From NCBI RefSeq assembly GCF_019039215.1, contig NZ_JAHNZZ010000001.1, forward strand, positions 358,159 through 422,158: DNA of 64,000 nt, in the 5' to 3' direction. Of the stretch, positions 28,027-38,350 are shown piece by piece (the stretch's first letter is position 1; each line of letters begins with the position of its first letter). This stretch comes from Bacillus sp. FJAT-29790 (GTDB lineage: Bacteria; Bacillota; Bacilli; Bacillales; Cytobacillaceae). The notes under the pieces were generated by a model. It had not been told where the DNA came from, made no database searches, and was given only the letters and a program-made list of their open reading frames with translations. A program made the translations under genes and the position numbers.

Positions 28027-28854
28027 ATGGAACCATTTATTCTAAAAAATAGCGAGTATTTTGTCATAAAGGAATGGGCTGAGAAGTTCCATGGCTTAAC
28101 AGCTGGCTTTACAAGTAAGAATGGTGGCTGCAGCCAGGAGCCTTTTTCAACGATGAATGTTGGGTTACATGTGAACGATTCATTTGAGACTGTTAGCCAA
28201 AATCGTAAACGAATGGCCAATTTACTGGATTTTCCGCTTGATAGTTGGATTGGAGCCGAACAAACGCATGAGGTTCACATTGAAAAAGTATCATTAGACA
28301 GTGCAGGAAAAGGCTCTCTTCTATACGATGAATCTTTTAAAGGAACCGACGGTTTTTTTACATTTGAAAAGGGAATTTTATTAACTCTATGTTATGCTGA
28401 TTGTGTTCCACTGTTTTTCTGTCATGAGGCGACGGGCGCAATAGGGGCCGCGCATGCTGGCTGGAAGGGAACTGTATATGGGATAGCTAGGGAAATGGTA
28501 CAGTTATATCAGCGGGAAGGCATGGACGAAAAAGGGATTCACGTCATCATTGGACCCTCGATATGCGAAAAATGTTATATTGTTGATGATCGCGTCATCT
28601 CTTTAGTTGAAAATAAACTAGAAGATATCGAAAATAAGCCATATAATCAAGTAGGAGATAATCAATTCCATCTTGATTTAAAACAATTGAATAAAGAAAT
28701 CCTTTTAAAAGCAGGCATCATGGAAAAAAACATGAAAGTATCAAATTTATGTACCAGCTGCGATACCGATCATTTTTTCTCCCATCGGAGAGATAAGGGG
28801 AAGACAGGAAGAATGATGAGTTTTATCGGCTGGAAGGAGGATTTGCAGACTTAA
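28027..28854 (+). CDS. pgeF: PgeF/YlmD, peptidoglycan editing factor (multicopper-like fold)
   Basis: Members of this family (formerly called laccase-domain proteins) remove misincorporated residues from muropeptide precursors or show purine-nucleoside activity. The 275 residues contain TAGFTSKNGGCSQEPFSTMN-type sequence, GAEQTHEVHIE, LCYADCVPLFF, AAHAGWKGTVYGI and GPSICEKCYIVDD, including the conserved His-Cys-His metal ligands. The ATG at 28027 follows AAGAGG; upstream ATGs have no site. The next gene starts immediately after the stop. Confidence 0.88.
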   Translation: MEPFILKNSEYFVIKEWAEKFHGLTAGFTSKNGGCSQEPFSTMNVGLHVNDSFETVSQNRKRMANLLDFPLDSWIGAEQTHEVHIEKVSLDSAGKGSLLYDESFKGTDGFFTFEKGILLTLCYADCVPLFFCHEATGAIGAAHAGWKGTVYGIAREMVQLYQREGMDEKGIHVIIGPSICEKCYIVDDRVISLVENKLEDIENKPYNQVGDNQFHLDLKQLNKEILLKAGIMEKNMKVSNLCTSCDTDHFFSHRRDKGKTGRMMSFIGWKEDLQT

Positions 28855-29532
28855 ATGAAAGTAGAAAAAAATCTTGAAAAAATTCGAATGCAAATTCGAG
28901 AGGCTTGCGAAAAGTCTGATCGAAGCGTTGAAGACATAAAGATTATTGCAGTTACGAAATACGTCACGACAAATCGAGCATTAGAAGCACTTGAAGCAGG
29001 CGTTACCCATTTAGGCGAAAATCGTGATGACGGCCTTTTAGAGAAATGGGAAGTATTAAAGGACAAGCCGACATGGCATTTTATCGGTTCGCTACAAACG
29101 AGAAAAGTCAAAAATATAATTGATAAGGTTGACTATATCCATTCATTGGACAGGATTTCTCTCGCTAAAGAAATTGATAAACGTGCCGAGAACCCAATAA
29201 ATTGTTTCATCCAAGTAAATGTTTCCGGGGAAGAATCAAAGCAAGGAATGCCGCCGGAAAAAGTCAGCGAATTTGTATCTAGTCTGGGCGAGTTGTCGAA
29301 TATAAAGATTGCTGGACTTATGACGATGGCTCCGTATACTTCTGAAGAAAACGTTCTGCGTTCTTGTTTTCGTAAGCTTAATGCTTTACAGAAAGAAATA
29401 CAGCAAATGGGGCTAGACTATGCTCCGTGCACAGAGCTTTCAATGGGGATGTCGAATGACTTTCGAATTGCGATCGAAGAAGGGGCCACAATGGTGCGGA
29501 TTGGCACAGCTTTAGTAGGTGAAGAGGAGTAG
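28855..29532 (+). CDS. ylmE: YlmE, YggS-family PLP homeostasis protein
   Basis: A pyridoxal-phosphate-binding protein with alanine-racemase-like TIM barrel, implicated in PLP homeostasis and, in some Firmicutes, division. The 225 residues show IIAVTKYVTTNRALEAL with the PLP lysine, HLGENRDDGLLEKWE, WHFIGSLQTRKVKNI, FIQVNVSGEESKQG, GLMTMAPY and ELSMGMSNDFRIAIEEG. The nearest GGAGG is 14 bases upstream, inside pgeF. It lies just before sepF. Confidence 0.92.
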   Translation: MKVEKNLEKIRMQIREACEKSDRSVEDIKIIAVTKYVTTNRALEALEAGVTHLGENRDDGLLEKWEVLKDKPTWHFIGSLQTRKVKNIIDKVDYIHSLDRISLAKEIDKRAENPINCFIQVNVSGEESKQGMPPEKVSEFVSSLGELSNIKIAGLMTMAPYTSEENVLRSCFRKLNALQKEIQQMGLDYAPCTELSMGMSNDFRIAIEEGATMVRIGTALVGEEE

Positions 29533-29546
29533 GAGGTTGAAAAGAA

Positions 29547-29987
29547 ATGAGTTTAAAATCAAAATTTAAAACCTTTTTCTTTCTTGATGATGAAAACGAC
29601 TATAAGGAAGAGGAAATCATCGAAGAAGAAACAGAGCCAATCAAACAGACACAAAAACAACCGACTCAAAAAAACAATATTGTTAGCCTCCAAAGTATCC
29701 AAAAGGCATCCAAAATGGTCTTAGTGGAACCCCGTGTTTATGCTGAGGCTCAAGATATCGCTGATCATCTAAAAAATCGACGTGCTGTCGTCGTGAATCT
29801 ACAAAGAATTGAAAAGGATCAGGCTAAACGAATTGTCGATTTTTTAAGCGGCACAGTTTATGCTATAGGCGGGGATATTCAAAAAGTCGGGACAGATATA
29901 TTTCTATGCACGCCCGACAATATTGAGGTATCTGGGAATATTTCGCAAATAATGCAAGAACATGAATTTGAAAATTCGAGGTGGTAA
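29547..29987 (+). CDS. sepF: SepF, FtsZ-associated division protein
   Basis: SepF binds the FtsZ C-terminal peptide and the membrane, and shapes the septum. The 146 residues have an N-terminal amphipathic membrane-targeting helix ([13 protein letters not shown]), an acidic linker, and the SepF domain with [37 protein letters not shown] and [19 protein letters not shown] precedes the ATG by about 8 bases. It complements ftsA/ftsZ in the same window. Confidence 0.95.
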   Translation: MSLKSKFKTFFFLDDENDYKEEEIIEEETEPIKQTQKQPTQKNNIVSLQSIQKASKMVLVEPRVYAEAQDIADHLKNRRAVVVNLQRIEKDQAKRIVDFLSGTVYAIGGDIQKVGTDIFLCTPDNIEVSGNISQIMQEHEFENSRW

Positions 29988-29993
29988 CTTTAA

Positions 29994-30257
29994 ATGGATA
30001 TTTTATTTATCATTTTATTAAAATTAATTTCCTATTACTCATGGGCATTAATTATTTACATACTTTTGTCTTGGTTTCCGAATGCTAGGGGATCGGCCAT
30101 CGGCCAGTTTTTAGCCCGAATATGTGAGCCATATTTAGAACCGTTCCGAAAAATTATTCCACCCCTTGGTATGATCGATATCTCACCAATTGTTGCCATA
30201 TTAGTTCTTCGATTTGCATCAGATGGATTAGTGGCGTTGTTCAGATGGATTGCTTAA
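29994..30257 (+). CDS. ylmG: YlmG, YggT-family membrane protein
   Basis: A small integral membrane protein of the YggT family with unclear function, linked with division genes in many phyla. The 87 residues have two hydrophobic regions ([20 protein letters not shown] and the C-terminal [15 protein letters not shown]) separated by the conserved [20 protein letters not shown]. It starts 6 bases after sepF. Confidence 0.92.
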   Translation: MDILFIILLKLISYYSWALIIYILLSWFPNARGSAIGQFLARICEPYLEPFRKIIPPLGMIDISPIVAILVLRFASDGLVALFRWIA

Positions 30258-30271
30258 TTTATTTAAAAAAC

Positions 30272-30305
30272 GGGCTTAATATAGGCCCCTTTTTGTTTAA
30301 AGGGG
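30272..30305 (+). promoter_or_regulatory. Overlapping hairpins before ylmH
   Basis: GGGC (30272) can pair with GGCCC (30284) to give a terminator-like stem followed by CTTTTT. Alternatively CCCCTTT (30286) can pair with AAAGGGG (30299), which is the ylmH ribosome binding site. The two structures share the CCC and are mutually exclusive. A switch-like role is inference. Confidence 0.45.
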
Positions 30306-30312
30306 ATTTATT

Positions 30313-31083
30313 ATGACGATTTATCAGCATTTTCGTCCCGAAGAAAAGGAATTTATTGATCAAGTTCTTAACTGGAAGGACACAGTTGAGGCTACATATG
30401 CACCAAAGCTAACCGATTTTTTAGATCCACGGGAACAGGAAATAGTAAAAACGATTATTGGCAATCAAGACGTGAAATTGAAGATGTTTGGCGGTTCTCT
30501 TACGGCTGAAAGGCAACGTGCCTTTATTTTTCCAGATTATTATCAATGTGAGGAAGAGGACTTTGGGATTTGCCTTTTTGAAGTAGATTATCCTAAAAAA
30601 TTTATCACGCTCGAACATCCTCAGGTCCTTGGGAGCTTAATGTCTCTAGGATTAAAAAGAGGAAAATTCGGTGATATCCTATTTCAAGAAGACAGAATTC
30701 AGTTTTTCGTTTCACAAGATATTGAAGACTACATAAGTATGCAATTAGAATCAATTGGAAAAGCAACCGTAACGCTTAGAAAACAGCCATTGAAGAATGT
30801 TATTCAGGCGGGTGAAATTTGGCAGGAAATGTCGATAACAACGTCAGCCCTTCGCTTGGATACTGTCATTTCGGCGATTTACAATTTGTCGAGGCAAAAA
30901 TCGCAAGTTTATATTCAACAAGGAATCGTAAAGGCAAACTGGACGATGATTGAAAATCCAGCTTTTGAATGTAAAGAGGGCGACATCATTTCAGTCAGAG
31001 GCCATGGCCGTTCGAAAATCATGGCCCTTGAGGGTAAAACTAAAAAAGATAAATGGAAAATAACTGCAGGGAGACAAAAATAA
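30313..31083 (+). CDS. ylmH: YlmH, S4-domain RNA-binding protein of ribosome quality control
   Basis: YlmH binds 50S-tRNA complexes and has been described in B. subtilis as a factor in ribosome-associated quality control that can replace RqcP. The 256 residues contain an N-terminal alpha/beta region and a C-terminal S4 domain from about 180 (LRLDTVISAIYNLSRQKSQVYIQQGIVKANW, GDIISVRGHGRSKI). The ATG follows AAAGGGG by 7 bases. RqcH, the main enzyme of the pathway, is also in this window (55131). Confidence 0.92.
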   Translation: MTIYQHFRPEEKEFIDQVLNWKDTVEATYAPKLTDFLDPREQEIVKTIIGNQDVKLKMFGGSLTAERQRAFIFPDYYQCEEEDFGICLFEVDYPKKFITLEHPQVLGSLMSLGLKRGKFGDILFQEDRIQFFVSQDIEDYISMQLESIGKATVTLRKQPLKNVIQAGEIWQEMSITTSALRLDTVISAIYNLSRQKSQVYIQQGIVKANWTMIENPAFECKEGDIISVRGHGRSKIMALEGKTKKDKWKITAGRQK

Positions 31084-31180
31084 TTTGTAATGGTGCAGGA
31101 TTTTGATGCAAGTTGTCGAATTGTTGTTTATAAGATTTATGAAATTGGAATAGAGGTATTGAATCAGAGTACATAAATAA

Positions 31181-31205
31181 GGAAATTGGCGGGAAGCCGG
31201 TTTCC
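31181..31205 (+). promoter_or_regulatory. Hairpin in the divIVA leader
   Basis: GGAAATTGGC pairs with GCCGGTTTCC (two G-U pairs) around a GGGAA loop. It resembles the inner GGC-GAGAA-GCC hairpin before spoVE. Function is unknown. Confidence 0.4.
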
Positions 31206-31259
31206 TCCAATCTGACCTCACACCCCTAGCACTGACACTGATTTTGGGAGGTGGCCACG

Positions 31260-31775
31260 ATGCCATTAACACCGTTAGATATTCATAACAAAGAATTCAG
31301 TAAAGGATTCCGCGGCTATGATGAAGATGAAGTAAATGAATTTCTTGACCAAGTAATTAAAGATTATGAGATTATTATTCGTGAGAAAAAAGAATTAGAA
31401 GAAAGACTAAATGATCAGAATGAGCGAATTGGCCATTTTACCACCATTGAAGAAACGTTAAATAAGTCCATCGTAGTGGCTCAAGAAGCAGCTGAAGAAG
31501 TAAGACGAAATGCGCAAAAAGAAGCGAAGCTCATCGTCAGAGAAGCTGAGAAAAATGCTGATCGTATTGTGAATGAGTCTCTATCCAAGGCAAGAAAAAT
31601 CGCACTTGAAATCGAAGAGTTAAAAAAGCAGTCTAAAGTGTTCAGAACTCGATTTAAAATGCTGGTTGAGGCACAGCTCGATTTACTGAACAATGATGAC
31701 TGGGATCATTTGCTAGAATATCAGCTTGATGCAACAGAATTAAAATCTGTACACGAAGAAGATTCATTGGCTTGA
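31260..31775 (+). CDS. divIVA: DivIVA, pole and septum scaffold protein
   Basis: DivIVA senses negative membrane curvature and organises MinJ/MinCD and, at sporulation, chromosome anchoring. The 171 residues start MPLTPLDIHNKEFSKGFRGY, the conserved membrane-binding domain, followed by long coiled coils (EEVRRNAQKEAKLIVREAEK and onward). GGGAGGTGG lies 6 bases before the ATG. The ileS T-box promoter overlaps its stop codon. Confidence 0.96.
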   Translation: MPLTPLDIHNKEFSKGFRGYDEDEVNEFLDQVIKDYEIIIREKKELEERLNDQNERIGHFTTIEETLNKSIVVAQEAAEEVRRNAQKEAKLIVREAEKNADRIVNESLSKARKIALEIEELKKQSKVFRTRFKMLVEAQLDLLNNDDWDHLLEYQLDATELKSVHEEDSLA

Positions 31776-31801
31776 CGAAAGCCAAGTTAATCGCATATAA
31801 T
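31772..31801 (+). promoter_or_regulatory. Sigma-A promoter of the ileS T-box transcript
   Basis: TTGACG, 18 bases, TATAAT. The -35 overlaps the divIVA stop codon. It lies about 35 bases upstream of the T-box leader. Confidence 0.75.
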
Positions 31802-31807
31802 TTTAAA

Positions 31808-32115
31808 CAAAGTAAATTTTATGATTATTAACTGTGAGAGGGACAGTACAATTTTTCAAAGCTTATACGCAGTGTGTTTTTTAAAGAACAATCTGCAAGC
31901 GAGCCGGGGGCGGTGAAAGCCCGGAATAAGCGGAAAGTTGGAAAATCACCCTTGAGTTCCGTGTCGAACATCCTTCCTGGATTTATAGGCTTCGGCGAAT
32001 CATTCACGTTACGAATGTTCTAAGCGGATGGAAAGAACATGCTTTCTGTCTACAAGGGTGGTACCGCGGGAGATAAACCTTCTCGTCCCTTTCTGGGATG
32101 AGGGGTTTTTTTGTT
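31808..32115 (+). promoter_or_regulatory. T-box leader of ileS (tRNA-Ile sensing)
   Basis: The leader has the T-box sequence AGGGTGGTACCGCG at 32055-32068, which pairs with the tRNA acceptor end, and a terminator (TCTCGTCCC paired with GGGATGAGG, then a T-run) ending at 32115. Stem I shows the usual AAGAACAATCTGC and GGGGGCGGTGAAAGCCC parts. ATC at 31945-31947 in GAAAATCACC is the probable isoleucine specifier codon. Uncharged tRNA-Ile would stabilise the antiterminator and raise ileS expression. Confidence 0.93.
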
Positions 32116-32186
32116 TTTCGGGTGTTTTAACCCGCACCGAAGTTGGTAATCATGATGCTAATCAATAGTAACGGGAGGAATATGTA

Positions 32187-34958
32187 ATGGATTACAAAGA
32201 TACTTTATTAATGCCGCAAACGGAATTTCCTATGCGCGGAAACTTACCGAAGCGTGAGCCTGAAATTCAGGAAAAATGGGAAGAAATGAATATTTATGAG
32301 AAGGTGCAAGAACGTACGAAAGGACGCCCGATGTTTATTTTGCATGATGGCCCTCCTTATGCAAACGGCGATATTCATATGGGGCATGCGTTAAATAAAA
32401 TTTTGAAGGACATGATCGTCCGGAGTCGGTCGATGAGCGGCTTCAATTCGCCATATGTTCCTGGCTGGGACACGCACGGCCTTCCAATTGAGCAAGCATT
32501 GACGAATAAAGGGGTAAAACGAAAAGAGATGACGGTTGCAGAGTTCCGTAAGTTGTGTGAAGAATATGCTTACGAACAAATTGACAGCCAGCGCTCACAA
32601 TTTAAACGCCTAGGTGTTCGAGCAGATTGGGAAAATCCTTATGTCACGTTAAAGCCAGAATATGAAGCACAGCAAATTAAAGTCTTTGGTGAAATGGCGA
32701 AAAAGGGCTATATTTACAAAGGTTTAAAGCCTGTATATTGGTCCCCATCGTCTGAATCAGCATTAGCTGAAGCAGAAATTGAATATAAAGATAAAAAATC
32801 TCCATCCATTTATGTTGGTTTTAAAGTGAAGGACGGAAATGGTGTACTTGAAACAGGGACACAAATTGTCATCTGGACAACAACTCCATGGACAATTCCA
32901 GCAAACCTAGGGATTGCTGTTCATCCAGATCTCACTTATGTCGTCGTTGAAGAGAACGGCCGAAAATATCTTGTTGCCGAAGATTTATTGGCTGCAGTGA
33001 CAAAAGAGGTAGAGTGGAAAAATCCAAGCGTCGTTCAAAAATTAAAAGGGACTGAACTTGAAAGGATTGTTGCAGAACATCCGTTATACGGCCGTGATTC
33101 TCTAGTTGTGCTTGGTGAGCATGTTACGACTGACGCGGGTACGGGTTGTGTTCATACAGCTCCAGGACATGGGGAAGACGATTTCTATGTCGGAAATAAA
33201 TATGGTCTTGGCGTATTATGTCCTGTCGATGACCGTGGTCATATGACAAAAGAGGCAGAAGGGTTTGAAGGTCTTTTCTATGATGCTGCCAATAAGCCGA
33301 TCACAGAAAAGCTTGAGGAAGCAGGCGCATTATTAAACCTTGCGTTCATCACTCACTCTTACCCGCATGATTGGAGAACAAAGAAACCGGTGATTTACCG
33401 TGCGACTGCGCAATGGTTTGCATCGATTAAAGATTTCCGCAATGAGCTATTAGACGCTGTTAAAGAAACAAAATGGATTCCAGCATGGGGTGAAACACGT
33501 CTCTTTAATATGGTTCGTGACCGTGGAGACTGGTGTATTTCTCGTCAGCGTGTGTGGGGGGTTCCAATTCCAGTATTTTTTGCTGAAAATGGCGAACCGA
33601 TTATCACAGACGAAACAATTGATTATGTATCTAATTTGTTCCGTGAACATGGTTCAAACATCTGGTTTGAAAAAGAAGCAAATGAATTGCTTCCAGAAGG
33701 CTTCACTCATCCAGGAAGTCCGAATGGCAAGTTTACGAAGGAAACCGATATTATGGACGTTTGGTTTGATTCAGGGTCTTCCCATCAGGCAGTTCTTTTA
33801 GAACGCGATGATCTGCAAAGACCGGCTGATCTGTATTTAGAAGGTTCTGACCAATATCGTGGCTGGTTCAACTCTTCACTTTCTACTGCTGTAGCCGTTA
33901 CTGGGAAAGCTCCATATAAAGGCGTTCTAAGCCACGGTTTTGCTTTAGACGGTGAAGGAAGAAAAATGAGTAAGTCGATCGGAAATGTTGTCGTGCCTGC
34001 TAAAGTTATGAACCAGCTAGGAGCAGATATCTTGAGATTATGGGTGGCATCAGTTGACTACCAGGCTGATGTCCGGGTTTCTGATCCGATTCTAAAGCAA
34101 GTTGCTGAAGTATACCGGAAAATCCGTAATACATTCCGTTTCTTGCTTGGTAACTTGGCTGATTTCGATCCGGCTTCAGATGCGGTTGCATATGAAAACC
34201 TGCGTGAAGTTGATCAGTTTATGCTTGTAAAATTAAATAAATTAATTAAAAATGTCCGTGAAGCATATGATAATTATGAATTTGCTGGCATCTATCATGC
34301 AGTAAACAATTTCTGTACTTTAGACTTAAGTGCGTTCTATCTGGATTTTGCAAAAGATGTCCTTTATATTGAAGCAAAAGACAATGCTGAGCGCCGTGCG
34401 ATCCAAACCGTTCTTTATGAAAGCTTGATTACATTAACAAAATTAGTTGCACCAATTCTTTCGCATACAGCTGATGAAGTTTGGAACTTTATTCCTTCTG
34501 TTACGGAAGAAAGTGTACAATTAACGGATTTCCCTGAATACAAGGAACTTCCAAATGCGAAAAAACTTGAAGAAAAATGGACGTCTTTCATGAAGCTGCG
34601 TGATGATGTATTAAAAGCATTAGAAGAGGCACGTAATGAAAAGGTTATTGGAAAATCGCTCACTGCGAAAGTAACCATGTATGTAAACGATAATGTGAAA
34701 GAACTGCTTGATTCCATCAATGAGAATTTAAAACAGCTCTTTATTATTTCTGGCTTTGAAGTAGCTGGAAAGTATGAGGATGCACCTGAAAATGCAATTA
34801 AATTTGAAAATACGGCGATTGTCGTTTCAAAAGCGGAAGGTGAAACTTGTGAACGCTGCTGGATCGTAACTCCAGAAGTTGGTCAGGTTGAAGAATTTGA
34901 AACATTATGTCCTCGTTGTGCTGATGTTGTAAATAATCATTACAGCCATCTTGTTTAA
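32187..34958 (+). CDS. ileS: Isoleucyl-tRNA synthetase
   Basis: This class I aminoacyl-tRNA synthetase charges tRNA-Ile. The 923 residues fit the bacterial type. They contain the HIGH-type motif HMGH in [12 protein letters not shown] near residue 64, the editing domain ([24 protein letters not shown]), the KMSKS motif in [10 protein letters not shown] near 593, and a C-terminal zinc site with CERCW and CPRC. GGGAGG precedes the ATG. Expression is controlled by the T-box upstream. Confidence 0.98.
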   Translation: MDYKDTLLMPQTEFPMRGNLPKREPEIQEKWEEMNIYEKVQERTKGRPMFILHDGPPYANGDIHMGHALNKILKDMIVRSRSMSGFNSPYVPGWDTHGLPIEQALTNKGVKRKEMTVAEFRKLCEEYAYEQIDSQRSQFKRLGVRADWENPYVTLKPEYEAQQIKVFGEMAKKGYIYKGLKPVYWSPSSESALAEAEIEYKDKKSPSIYVGFKVKDGNGVLETGTQIVIWTTTPWTIPANLGIAVHPDLTYVVVEENGRKYLVAEDLLAAVTKEVEWKNPSVVQKLKGTELERIVAEHPLYGRDSLVVLGEHVTTDAGTGCVHTAPGHGEDDFYVGNKYGLGVLCPVDDRGHMTKEAEGFEGLFYDAANKPITEKLEEAGALLNLAFITHSYPHDWRTKKPVIYRATAQWFASIKDFRNELLDAVKETKWIPAWGETRLFNMVRDRGDWCISRQRVWGVPIPVFFAENGEPIITDETIDYVSNLFREHGSNIWFEKEANELLPEGFTHPGSPNGKFTKETDIMDVWFDSGSSHQAVLLERDDLQRPADLYLEGSDQYRGWFNSSLSTAVAVTGKAPYKGVLSHGFALDGEGRKMSKSIGNVVVPAKVMNQLGADILRLWVASVDYQADVRVSDPILKQVAEVYRKIRNTFRFLLGNLADFDPASDAVAYENLREVDQFMLVKLNKLIKNVREAYDNYEFAGIYHAVNNFCTLDLSAFYLDFAKDVLYIEAKDNAERRAIQTVLYESLITLTKLVAPILSHTADEVWNFIPSVTEESVQLTDFPEYKELPNAKKLEEKWTSFMKLRDDVLKALEEARNEKVIGKSLTAKVTMYVNDNVKELLDSINENLKQLFIISGFEVAGKYEDAPENAIKFENTAIVVSKAEGETCERCWIVTPEVGQVEEFETLCPRCADVVNNHYSHLV

Positions 34959-34978
34959 TCTCGTTTATTAAATGTCTG

Positions 34979-35007
34979 CCCCCTGTTTTTTAAACAGGGG
35001 GATTTAT
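34979..35007 (+). terminator. Terminator after ileS
   Basis: CCCCCTGTTT pairs with AAACAGGGGG, followed by ATTTATATTTTAT. The stem is perfect and the T-tract is interrupted. Confidence 0.8.
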
Positions 35008-35124
35008 ATTTTATAGATACTTCCACCAACGTTAATTGTTGTTCCCTTTGTTAAATCTTTACCTGACTTTTTAAAAAAGCTTGCGGAGATAATAGAAGGA
35101 AACAACATGAACGGAGGAGCAGAC

Positions 35125-35412
35125 ATGGATGCAATAGAAAAAAAGCTCTATTCAGAACTCCGTAAAACAAGGCAGGAATTATTAGAAAAATTAACAGATG
35201 ATAACGCCTCGTCTCTCATTAAGCCAATGATTAAAGATGAGTTAGCAGATATTGAATACACGCTAAAAAAAATGGACGAGGGGCTTTTTGGCATATGTGA
35301 AATTTCCGGAGAAGTGATGCCCGAGGAACTCTTAAATATTATACCGACTTTAAAATCAATGGATGATTGCAGCAAACTTGATTATTTCTATCGCAAATCG
35401 CTTTTTTCGTAA
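35125..35412 (+). CDS. ylyA: YlyA, DksA/TraR-like protein without zinc cysteines
   Basis: In B. subtilis YlyA is a sigma-G-controlled DksA-like protein that affects RNA polymerase and spore germination. The 95 residues have the DksA-like helical N-terminus (AIEKKLYSELRKTRQELLEKL) and the degenerate zinc-finger region CEISGEVMPEELLNIIP...CSKLDYFYRK. Only one cysteine of each CxxC pair remains. The ATG at 35125 is 6 bases after GGAGGAG; an ATG six codons earlier has no site. TGACTT-N18-GATAATA upstream weakly resembles a forespore promoter. Confidence 0.85.
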   Translation: MDAIEKKLYSELRKTRQELLEKLTDDNASSLIKPMIKDELADIEYTLKKMDEGLFGICEISGEVMPEELLNIIPTLKSMDDCSKLDYFYRKSLFS

Positions 35413-35703
35413 GGTTGTTTTCATAAAGTTTGTTGCTTTTATCATGTGATTTTTATTTAATAATCTGAGTTGATTGGAGCGGAGGGCACTTGACTCCTCG
35501 AAAATGCTGTCGCATTTCCTTCGTGCGTGGGCAAATTCAAGGATGTAAGTTCAATGTCCTGCGGGAAAAGAGGGAACGGGAGACCCCGCAGGCGATAACG
35601 CCGAGGAGGCTCCCGTCCCTCCCCGCGGAAAGCAAGTGCCCGCAGTGGAAATCAACGGGCAAACTTTGTAGTCCAAAACAACAATATATGTGAAAACAGC
35701 CTT
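35411..35703 (+). repeat. Family B nested repeat with an extra inner insertion
   Basis: The outer arms match AAGGTTGTTTTC and GTGAAAACAGCCTT. The inner palindrome is longer than in other copies: about 55 extra bases (from CGAAAATGCTGTCGC to TTCAATGT, about 35499-35557) lie between GACTCCT and GCGGG. It fills the ylyA-lspA gap. The apparent open frame across it is a product of its GC-rich palindrome. Confidence 0.8.
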
Positions 35704-35784
35704 TCGTAATAAGCATGACTGTCGTTTTTAAGCAAGATGTGCTAAAATGCAAAGGTAATTAAATGAATTTTGGGGGTTACCTTC

Positions 35785-36279
35785 GTGTTTTTTTACATAA
35801 TTGCATTGTTTGTCATTGCTCTTGACCAATTTACGAAGTGGCTGATCATAAAGAACTTTGAATTAGGCGAGAGTGTCAAAGTGATTGAAGATTTTCTTTA
35901 TATTACTTCCCATCGAAACCGTGGAGCCGCATGGGGAATATTAGAAGGACAAATGTGGTTTTTCTATGTAATCACAGTCATTGTAATCATCGGAATCGTA
36001 TATTACATTCAAAAAGCGGCGAAAGGAAAATGGCTTTTAGGTGTCTCATTAGGATTGATGCTTGGCGGGGCGATTGGAAACTTTATCGACCGATTATACC
36101 GAAAAGAAGTCGTTGATTTTATTAACACATATATTTTTGGCTATGATTTTCCAGTTTTTAATATTGCCGACTCTGCATTAGTCATCGGTGTAGCAATGCT
36201 CATGGGGCAAATGCTGCTAGAAGAGAGAGAGACAAAGAAGGAGAAATCTCATGGAGAAAATGGAACACATAATTCTTGA
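35785..36279 (+). CDS. lspA: LspA, lipoprotein signal peptidase II
   Basis: This membrane aspartyl protease removes signal peptides from lipidated prolipoproteins. The 164 residues have four transmembrane helices and the catalytic aspartates in [12 protein letters not shown] near residue 102 and [12 protein letters not shown] near 130, plus the conserved [11 protein letters not shown]. The GTG at 35785 is 8 bases from GGGGG. The 3' end overlaps rluD by 29 bases. Confidence 0.95.
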   Translation: MFFYIIALFVIALDQFTKWLIIKNFELGESVKVIEDFLYITSHRNRGAAWGILEGQMWFFYVITVIVIIGIVYYIQKAAKGKWLLGVSLGLMLGGAIGNFIDRLYRKEVVDFINTYIFGYDFPVFNIADSALVIGVAMLMGQMLLEERETKKEKSHGENGTHNS

Positions 36280-37162
36280 AGATCAAGTAAGTGAACGAAT
36301 TGACAAGGTTCTATCAACGGTCAATAAAGATTGGTCGAGAACACAGGTCCAGCAGTGGATCAAAGACGGACATGTTCTCGTGAACGGCCAAAAAATAAAA
36401 ACAAATTATAAATGCAGCACGAACGACAAGATTGAAATCATTATCCCGGAACCAGAGGAATTAGATGTTGTTCCAGAAGAAATGAATTTAGATATTTATT
36501 ATGAAGATCAGGATGTCCTCGTGGTTAATAAACCAAAAGGGATGGTTGTACACCCTGCACCTGGTCATACGACCGGAACACTCGTTAATGGGTTAATGGC
36601 ACATTGTAAAGATCTATCTGGAATCAATGGTGTAATGAGACCCGGAATCGTTCATCGCATTGATAAGGATACATCCGGCTTGTTAATGGTAGCGAAAAAT
36701 GATCTGGCTCATGAAAGCCTTGTTAATCAATTAGTGAATAAAACAGTAACGAGGAAATATCGAGCGGTTGTTCATGGAGTTATTCCACATGATTATGGAA
36801 CGATTGAGGCGCCGATTGGCCGCGATCAGAAAGATAGGCAAAGCATGACAGTAGCGGATAATGGGAAGCATGCTGTCACCCATTTTCATGTTCTTGACCG
36901 GTTTAAAGATTTCACATTTGTCGAATGTCAATTGGAAACAGGGAGAACGCATCAAATCCGTGTGCATATGAAATACATCGGATACCCACTCGCGGGAGAC
37001 CCGAAATATGGACCAAGAAAAACGCTTGATATTGGTGGGCAAGCTCTACATGCGGGGATTCTCGGATTTGTACATCCGAGAACGGGAGAATACATGGAAT
37101 TTGAAGCTTCGTTGCCTGCAGATTTTGAGCATTTAATCGAACAGCTAAAAAATAATCATTGA
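36251..37162 (+). CDS. rluD: YlyB/RluD-family 23S rRNA pseudouridine synthase
   Basis: It converts specific uridines of 23S rRNA to pseudouridine. The 303 residues have an N-terminal S4 domain ([22 protein letters not shown]) and the RluA catalytic domain with [32 protein letters not shown] (catalytic Asp) and [25 protein letters not shown] is 7 bases before the ATG, inside lspA. Its stop codon overlaps the -35 of the pyr promoter. Exact target sites cannot be read from the sequence. Confidence 0.92.
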   Translation: MEKMEHIILEDQVSERIDKVLSTVNKDWSRTQVQQWIKDGHVLVNGQKIKTNYKCSTNDKIEIIIPEPEELDVVPEEMNLDIYYEDQDVLVVNKPKGMVVHPAPGHTTGTLVNGLMAHCKDLSGINGVMRPGIVHRIDKDTSGLLMVAKNDLAHESLVNQLVNKTVTRKYRAVVHGVIPHDYGTIEAPIGRDQKDRQSMTVADNGKHAVTHFHVLDRFKDFTFVECQLETGRTHQIRVHMKYIGYPLAGDPKYGPRKTLDIGGQALHAGILGFVHPRTGEYMEFEASLPADFEHLIEQLKNNH

Positions 37163-37187
37163 CAAGAAATTGCGTGTACGATAAGAT
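37159..37187 (+). promoter_or_regulatory. Sigma-A promoter of the pyr operon
   Basis: TTGACA, 17 bases, TAAGAT. The perfect -35 overlaps the rluD stop. Transcription would start about 20 bases before the PyrR-binding loop. Confidence 0.8.
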
Positions 37188-37199
37188 TATCTCAGTTGA

Positions 37200-37327
37200 A
37201 TAAGTCCTTTAATACAGTCCCGTGAGGCTGAGAAGGAAACGGATAAAGAATCAAGGGGAAAGTATACCCTTATTCTTTAAAGAACGAATCGTTTACCCTC
37301 TTGCCTATCGGTGAGAGGGTTTTTTTA
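37200..37327 (+). promoter_or_regulatory. pyr attenuator 1 (PyrR-binding leader before pyrR)
   Basis: It holds the PyrR-binding loop CAGTCCCGTGAGGCTGAGAA at 37215 and a terminator (CCCTCTTGCC paired with GGTGAGAGGG, then a run of T) at 37295-37327. In B. subtilis, PyrR with UMP binds this loop, releases the terminator and stops the operon. Between this terminator and pyrR lies a family B repeat. Confidence 0.93.
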
Positions 37328-37328
37328 T

Positions 37329-38150
<822 letters not shown>

Positions 38151-38162
38151 ATAAGCCCTTTT

Positions 38163-38272
38163 AAAAGGAGTCCAGAGAGGCTGCCAAAGGGGGAAGATAG
38201 CTAAGCGATTGGTTGCTTTGCTGTGCTCTTATACCCTCTTTGTGCCTTTTAAACGAAGAGGGTATTTTTATT
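38163..38272 (+). promoter_or_regulatory. pyr attenuator 2 (between pyrR and pyrP)
   Basis: PyrR-binding loop AGTCCAGAGAGGCT at 38169, followed by a terminator (ATACCCTCTT paired with AAGAGGGTAT, then TTTTATTT) at 38231-38272. This follows the second attenuator of the B. subtilis operon. Confidence 0.92.
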
Positions 38273-38350
38273 TAACATGTGAAAGAATAAAGAAAGGGAA
38301 TTGTGCAGCGCCGATCGTTTTGCACCTTTCCTACAGGGGGAGAACTTAGG

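Noticed and set aside
35490-35693. 67-codon open frame across the repeat between ylyA and lspA, and similar frames on the opposite strand and at 27180-27530
   Set aside because: They recur only because the GC-rich palindrome of family B has few stops. No ribosome site and no family.
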